DNA of 64,000 nucleotides from Pseudoneurospora amorphoporcata (Eukaryota; Ascomycota; Sordariomycetes; Sordariales; Sordariaceae). The position numbers were made by a program, and so were the translations under genes. Of the stretch, positions 58,696 to 64,000 are shown one piece after another (position 1 is the first letter of the stretch; every line of letters starts with the position of its first letter). Location of the stretch: the NCBI GenBank assembly GCA_033297205.1, contig MU859103.1, forward strand, positions 1 through 64,000, written 5' to 3'. The notes under the pieces were generated by a model. It was not told the DNA's origin. It saw only the letters and a program-made list of their open reading frames with translations, and did no database searches.

Positions 58696-61415
58696 GTTCC
58701 TCAACGGAGTGGACGTGTTTGTGCTTTTGGCATGGCTTTGGGTTAAGGATACTTGGATTTGGCTTCACTTTTTCTGGTCACTTTATATACCAAGCAAGCA
58801 TGTATGGTGTGGCACGGATATGTCTATGATACACCCCAGAAAATGGCGTTTAATTTTCGCTTATAGAGCCGATGAAGTACATACCTGGTAATTCGTATGG
58901 GTAGAGTTAGGGTCCTTTGTGTACACTAAGCTCAGGCCATCAAGGTGGTGAGACGAATGTCGGGGTTGATACCTACAGTACAGGTAGGTAGTACCCCACC
59001 TGCCCACTCTGGCGGTGCCAAGAATGGGGTTCTCGGAGTTATCTCGACCGCGAACTGCAGAGCATTGGATGTCTTGGAGTGTTTAGAAATAAGGTACCCT
59101 TCGATAGGAAGGCATGCTTCATCATCCTAAATCTCCAAGGCCATACTTTTCTCTGTAAAATGATGGCACTCGGTGGACTATTGATACCTATCATCTAAGG
59201 TAATATCGGACATTTCTTATCTGCCCTGTACCCCGTAGAGGTAGGTACCATATCTGCCGGCGGTACCTCTATAGTGGAGCGCGGGGAAGCGGTACCTACC
59301 GTGACCCCGTAGGCGTGTAGAGGTATCCACACTCCCGCCGTGCCCGTTGCAACTGTGCCCGCCTTTTACTGCTCGCTGTGGCCCTGGGCAGGGCGGAACC
59401 CGGGATTGCTGCATTCAGCGACCAGCATTCTTCACTGCTGCAACTGTTATCAAATACAACCGCCAATGCACCTCCGTCGTCCTACTTGCCCCGTTACAAT
59501 TTGTGAAAATCGAGATTGCGAGATTCCTGCCAGATCTTGCCTCGCCCAACGACGTCGACGACATACTTCAACCTCACTCCAATCGGCAGCTGACTCCCAA
59601 CGACTTTGACGACTCTTCACTTTTCTCTTGACTCGTCATCACATCGACCACCACCTATTTTCCACCATCTCCCATTCCTTCGTTCGCCTCTTCAAACATC
59701 ATCCGATTTACAATTGCCTCTTCCTCTGTTTGCCCTTCAAGACCGGTTGTCTTTTACCAAGGGAGGCGAGGGTTGACTGACCATTGACCGTCCCGCTGAC
59801 TGTTGGAGGTAAGTCAGACCATATACCAGACCGGCCCCTCGAACCCGACTCACAACGTCTCTCACCGAGTACACGCGTGCACGCACATACATCTCACACC
59901 GGCGAGGCGTCCTCATCTCGTTTACGTTCACACAGCCGCCCCTTACTCACTTTTACTTGCCAGACCGACTGCCCGGTGTTCCCTTGCCCATCACCTCATC
60001 TGGTAATCCGAGCGGCTACGGACTTCGACCTGGACCCAGACTTGGACTTGGGACGGAACGGGAAGCAAAGTCAAGGGGCCATTGCCCGTGGGATGGTTGA
60101 GGTTCTCCGTCACTACCCAGGCCCATCCAACCAGCAAAGGTAGCGGCAGCACTACTGCTGCTCTTTTTTCAACATGGAGGTAAGCAAATCAAGACACAAG
60201 CCTTTTTCTTTATATTTCTTTGAAAGTTCCTGCAGTTTCCCAGTCAAGCCTTTTCATCCGCTTCCCCTTACCCTGGTCACTACTATTATGAAACTTTGTC
60301 TATCCGTCTTTCTGCCTGTCTTGGACACTTGGGGGAGTCTACCTGCCAATGGGGATCACGGAACCGGCCGAGTTGTATCCGCAGATGGGTGTGTTCGCCT
60401 TTCAATGTTCCACAGACACCGTGGTGGTGTCATTCTACGACACTGTCCCTGGTCCGCTCGGGTCATCAATCTTATTCCGTCGTTATCCCGCAAAGAGTAA
60501 ATCCGGGGGAAGGATCATGGGAAACGAAACCGCCCGTCTGGTTTAGGCGTTCCCTTGGATACCGGATTTCGAGGGAGGGTAGCCGCGTCGGTTAGAGAAG
60601 GACGAGGTGCCGTCTGGACGTTGGGAAAGTTTGTCACGCCAAACCCAAAAACTACTCGCCACATGACCAGCCGGCTCAGCAATCTCCGACAAACTCCATG
60701 CGCCCAGTCCCATCTTGCATCCCTTGGACATGTTACTCCGATATTTTGCGGAAGGAACTTGTTTCTCTTGGTTGTATGTGCGGCCAGTCACCTCGTCGCC
60801 ATGGCTGTCGGTCATCGTATGTGCCGAGCCAATTCCGTCGCTGTACCACCTTGGAAAATGAGCCACCTCTTCCTTCTGCCCGTATCTTTCCGTCAGCAAC
60901 GCCTGATAAATATTTCAGGCGGTCTTCGCTCCGAAAGTACGAGGCAATAAGGGTTCGCCAAAAACTGGGTTATACTCGGAACTTTTGAACACAGAGGCTG
61001 GCGGTCGAGCGTCATCTTGTCACCTTGGGCTTGGCACCGGGATTTGATGGGAATGGCTATAGACGAGTCAAATAACGGCTTCCCGTCCCTGTTTCTGTCG
61101 TCACTCGAGCGGCTACTTATCGATGTCTGGACCGCATTCTACTTCTCGGCACCCAATCCTCGAGAGGCTACCCCTGGATGATCAAACAAACAAGAGGACA
61201 TACACCCTAGTGGTTCACCGATAGTCAGCAGTTGGGATATTGCCGGCCTCTTGTCCATACCACCGCTGTCGATAGTGTCGCTTCGGTCGCCGAGACGCAA
61301 GGGACTTCATACGACCTCCCTTTTCGATCGAGGAATATCTGTTTCGGGGTCGTCATCTCTGGTCTTCAAGCCTTCACAGCTCCTTTGTTCTGCCCTCATA
61401 CTGGCTTCTCTCATC
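58696..61415. other. Region upstream of GTR2, possible long leader
   Basis: 2.7 kb. A C/T-rich stretch at 59630-59760 looks like a transcription start area. Two good splice donors follow, GGAG|GTAAGTCAG at 59809 and ATGGAG|GTAAGC at 60180. They could belong to 5' UTR introns of GTR2 or to a small upstream gene. A 65-codon frame at 60349-60546 has a protein-like composition but no known domain. GGTACC- and TAGGTA-type words cluster at 59220-59330. Confidence 0.35.
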
Positions 61416-62781
61416 ATGGCTTTCAGACGGGACAGTGACGCCCTCCTTGATCCCAGCACTGAGCAACGACCACAATGTGTTTCCAGGCGTACTAGTAGGG
61501 CAATGCTAAATCTTCATCGTGTTTATGAGCAGAATCGACAACGAGTTCAGCAAAACCTTAAAGATGGTGTCAAGGTGCCCGAACCGATAGCAGTCCCTCA
61601 TGCCAAGGGCAAACCTCGTCTTCTCCTAATGGGGCAACGAAGGTATGGAAGTCGTGCAAAGCCTAGGTAGTGACTTGCGCTTACACATGGGCAGGAGCGG
61701 GAAGTCATCCATATCAAGCGTTGTTTTTCACAAACTACCGCCAAACGAGACCTTATTCTTGGAGTCTACGGCCAGGATCCAGAAAGACAGTTTAAAGTAA
61801 AGTCTTCTTGCCTTCCTTCTTGATCGCCTCCTCTGACGGACGGATTACAGCTCGTTTATGGAGTTTCAAGTCTGGGACTTCCCTGGACAAATCGATGTCT
61901 TTGATAACCCCGCATTTCCCTTCGATATGGATGCCATCTTCGGCGAGATTGGCGCACTCATCTGGGTCATCGATGCCCAAGATGATTATCTCGAGGCCGT
62001 CGCACGCCTCAATGCCACTATCCTCCATCTACAGCGCAGCTACCAGCACATCAACATCGAAGTTTTCATCCACAAAGTCGACGGCCTTTCCGATGACTAT
62101 AAGCTAGACATCCAGCGCGACATCACCATCCGCATCCAGGACGAGCTGTCGGACCAAGGGGTCGAGAACGCGCCGGTGAACTTCCACCTGACCAGCATCT
62201 ACAACCACAGCATCTTCGAAGCCTTTAGTAAAGTCATCCAGAAGCTGATCCCCCGCCTCGGCCAGCTCGAGGCCATGCTCACCAACCTGTGCCGGACCTG
62301 CCGATTCGAAAAGGCCTACCTATTCGACGTCAACACCAAGATCTACATCGCCACCGACAGCACTCCCGAGGACATGGCGTCGTACGAGATCTGCTCCGAC
62401 TACGTCGACGTCATCATCGACTTCACCGAGGTGTATGGCAGCTGGCAGCGCACCCCCGAGTGGCGCAAGCGTCTCGAGGGCCCGCCCTGGGAGCAGAAGC
62501 TCGAAGACCAGGTGGCATGCGAGTGGGCCGAGAGCGGCATGGTGCTGGCGGACGCGCAACGCCCCATCATGCTCCGCGAGGTGGATAGGTTCCTGGCGCT
62601 CGTGGCAATCATGAAGGAGGGCAGCTATGAGAAGATGCCGCAGATTAACATGAATGTGGATGTTGTTGTCAAGGGGCTGACGGAGTTCTTTGAGATTACA
62701 AAATCCAAGATGACGCCGACGGCCGTTCCTGGGGGTGTTACGGCAGTGAATGGCAATGGGGTGGTGGGCGATGGTCATTAG
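61416..62781 (+). CDS. GTR2: Rag-type GTPase, RagC/Gtr2 orthologue
   Basis: Gtr2 pairs with Gtr1 on the vacuole membrane and, through the EGO complex, signals amino-acid sufficiency to TORC1. Exons 61416-61642, 61695-61796 and 61851-62781 encode 419 residues. The P-loop GQRRSGKSS (73-81) is split by intron 1 and has the RRSGKSS form typical of RagC rather than RagA. It is followed by FHKLPPNETLFLEST, the switch DFPGQ (119-123) and HKVD (184-187) in place of NKxD, also typical of RagC. The C-terminal roadblock-like half includes HLTSIYNHSIFEAFSKVIQKLIP. The three exons join in frame with GTATGG and GTAAAG donors. The N-terminal 65 residues are variable in the family; the start is the first ATG that gives a sensible length. 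Confidence 0.93.
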
Positions 62782-63110
62782 GGAGGTCATCCGGGGCGTT
62801 GAGATCATCCGCAACAACTGTTGAGATAAGGCAAAAGGGAGAGAAAGGGGCTTATACGAAATGGGAGGCAAACTTGACAAAAAGACGTATGTCCTGGCTT
62901 ATGTAATTTATGTAAAATGTACGAAAAGCAATTATGTTCTGTTACAGTCAGCTTCTACTACTACCCGACTGTCGTCAATGACATTATGGCAGCAAGCCAA
63001 CAGTTGGGTGGCGAGTTATCTTGACAGTTGGGAATAGCACAAAGCCATGCGGAATCTGGACGATTTGAGTTACATGTTGAACGGAATGGTGAAGTATTGG
63101 CTCGGTATTT

Positions 63111-63112
<2 letters not shown>

Positions 63113-63156
<44 letters not shown>
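63113..63156. repeat. Poly(T) run, 44 nt
   Basis: Uninterrupted T homopolymer about 330 bp downstream of the GTR2 stop. Confidence 0.85.
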
Positions 63157-63157
<1 letters not shown>

Positions 63158-63212
63158 GGGAAAATAAAATTGCCAACCAAAACCAATCAAATTTTTTTTT
63201 AATTAAAGAGTT

Positions 63213-63222
63213 NNNNNNNNNN
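63213..63222. other. Assembly gap (10 N)
   Basis: Ten unknown bases flanked on both sides by long T runs. The true gap length is unknown, and a short-read assembly probably broke in the homopolymers. Confidence 0.98.
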
Positions 63223-63303
63223 GTGGTTTTTAAAAGGCGGACTTGTTGGACGGGCCTTTTTAACCATTTGTTGTTTTTTGGCGCGGGGTTTTGGTGGGGG
63301 GGG

Positions 63304-63323
63304 TTTTTTTTTTTTTTTTTGTG

Positions 63324-63370
<47 letters not shown>
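63304..63370. repeat. Interrupted poly(T) block
   Basis: T runs at 63304-63320, 63325-63330 and 63332-63370 separated by GTGG and one C, next to the gap. The block may be partly an artefact. Confidence 0.75.
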
Positions 63371-64000
63371 CGTTCGGCGATACATTATCTGCCCACCGAA
63401 TACCAGTCAATTTTATTTGCTATTCCTGCTTTCCAAGCCAACTGCCACATTGCTCATCTGGCGTACCTCATCTTACGGGCAGAAGAAGATTCGGCGATTG
63501 ATTTAGCAGGAGCGTTGGGGTGGTTATGATTGAACCTCCCATCGCAACTAGAGGTACCTTGTCCGGGCTCTCAAGGATCGCCAACAGACCAAGCAGGAAC
63601 GATGAGCTTTTTGTCATGAAGGGCAGTTGCATCTCACCTCTGGTTGGATTCTTAACCGGGCACGTTTCCGCTTGACCAGATTCAAAGGAAGTGGAAAGAT
63701 GGGGAGTACTTGGTCGGATACATGGTGGCCTAAATACGATGGCTCGAGACAGCGGAGTTGGAAGGGGAAAGTAGTGTAGCAAGTATGATGGAGAAGTATA
63801 GGGGAACCACTTCCATCATTTTGGTCACTTTCCTGCCTTTCTTTCCGCCCGGACTGTGCATGTTATCTTCTTCAAGAAAAACAAATATCACCACGTCGTG
63901 CCTTTTGCTTAAAACTGAAACCAAGGAACATAATATCAAGTGTTCGAACCATTTTCACTCTCCCGTTTCTATTTACTGTGTACTTTGCGAGCTTGCGCAT

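Larger units (their letters stand above)
62782..64000. other. Low-complexity right end
   Basis: The region downstream of GTR2 carries two long T blocks, one 10-N gap and no recognisable coding sequence. The bases next to the gap are T- and G-rich with odd homopolymers and may be unreliable. Confidence 0.6.

Noticed and set aside
1..64000. GGTACC palindrome as an enriched element
   Set aside because: I counted about 18 sites, close to the 16 expected by chance for a hexamer in 64 kb.
1..64000. CRISPR arrays, rRNA genes, intact transposons
   Set aside because: No regularly spaced repeats, no 5S-like sequence and no transposase or reverse-transcriptase frames were seen.

Overview
This window is nuclear DNA of a filamentous ascomycete, most likely a Sordariales species close to Neurospora or Sordaria. 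The evidence is short spliceosomal introns (mostly 55-110 nt, GTANGT or GTGAGT donors, YAG acceptors), long untranslated and intergenic stretches, long A/T homopolymers, and a mitochondrial ATP synthase delta subunit that reads, from memory, almost like the Neurospora protein. There is no operon structure, CRISPR array, rRNA gene or intact transposon. Ten Ns at 63213-63222 mark an assembly gap.

Fourteen protein genes could be supported. I resolved their splice sites by hand from family conservation and reading phase. In order: DRG1-type GTPase (-, 11952-13620); Hos4-like ankyrin protein of the Set3 histone deacetylase complex (-, 14688-19792); ALKBH6-type dioxygenase (+, 22567-23438), converging with a DFG10/SRD5A3 polyprenol reductase (-, 23472-24631) with only 33 bp between stop codons; a zinc-ribbon protein interrupted by an in-frame TAG (-, 25404-28811); ATP synthase delta subunit ATP16 (-, 29393-30253); an acidic fungal protein resembling DUF2457 (+, 37975-40206); SAR1 (+, 41784-42862); a patatin-type lipase (+, 44061-46786); a MIF-fold protein lacking the catalytic proline (-, 47173-48738); SEC12, the exchange factor of SAR1 (-, 51124-53154); an aldehyde dehydrogenase (-, 53652-55356); an LMBRD2-like membrane protein (+, 56444-58695); and the RagC-type GTPase GTR2 (+, 61416-62781).

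The layout is uneven. Positions 1-11951 and 30254-37974 hold no gene I can recognise. The segment at about 8.1-10.6 kb is visibly richer in A+T than its surroundings. The right half is denser and leans toward endomembrane and nutrient functions: COPII GTPase and its exchange factor, a lipid hydrolase, a lysosome-type GTPase and a multi-spanning membrane protein. In filamentous fungi such neighbours are normally transcribed separately, so shared location does not imply co-regulation.

No clearly new multi-gene system was found. The best leads are the single in-frame TAG inside the zinc-ribbon gene, a MIF domain embedded in a larger protein without its catalytic N-terminus, a 92-nt imperfect palindrome upstream of SAR1, and the tightly convergent ALKBH6/DFG10 pair.
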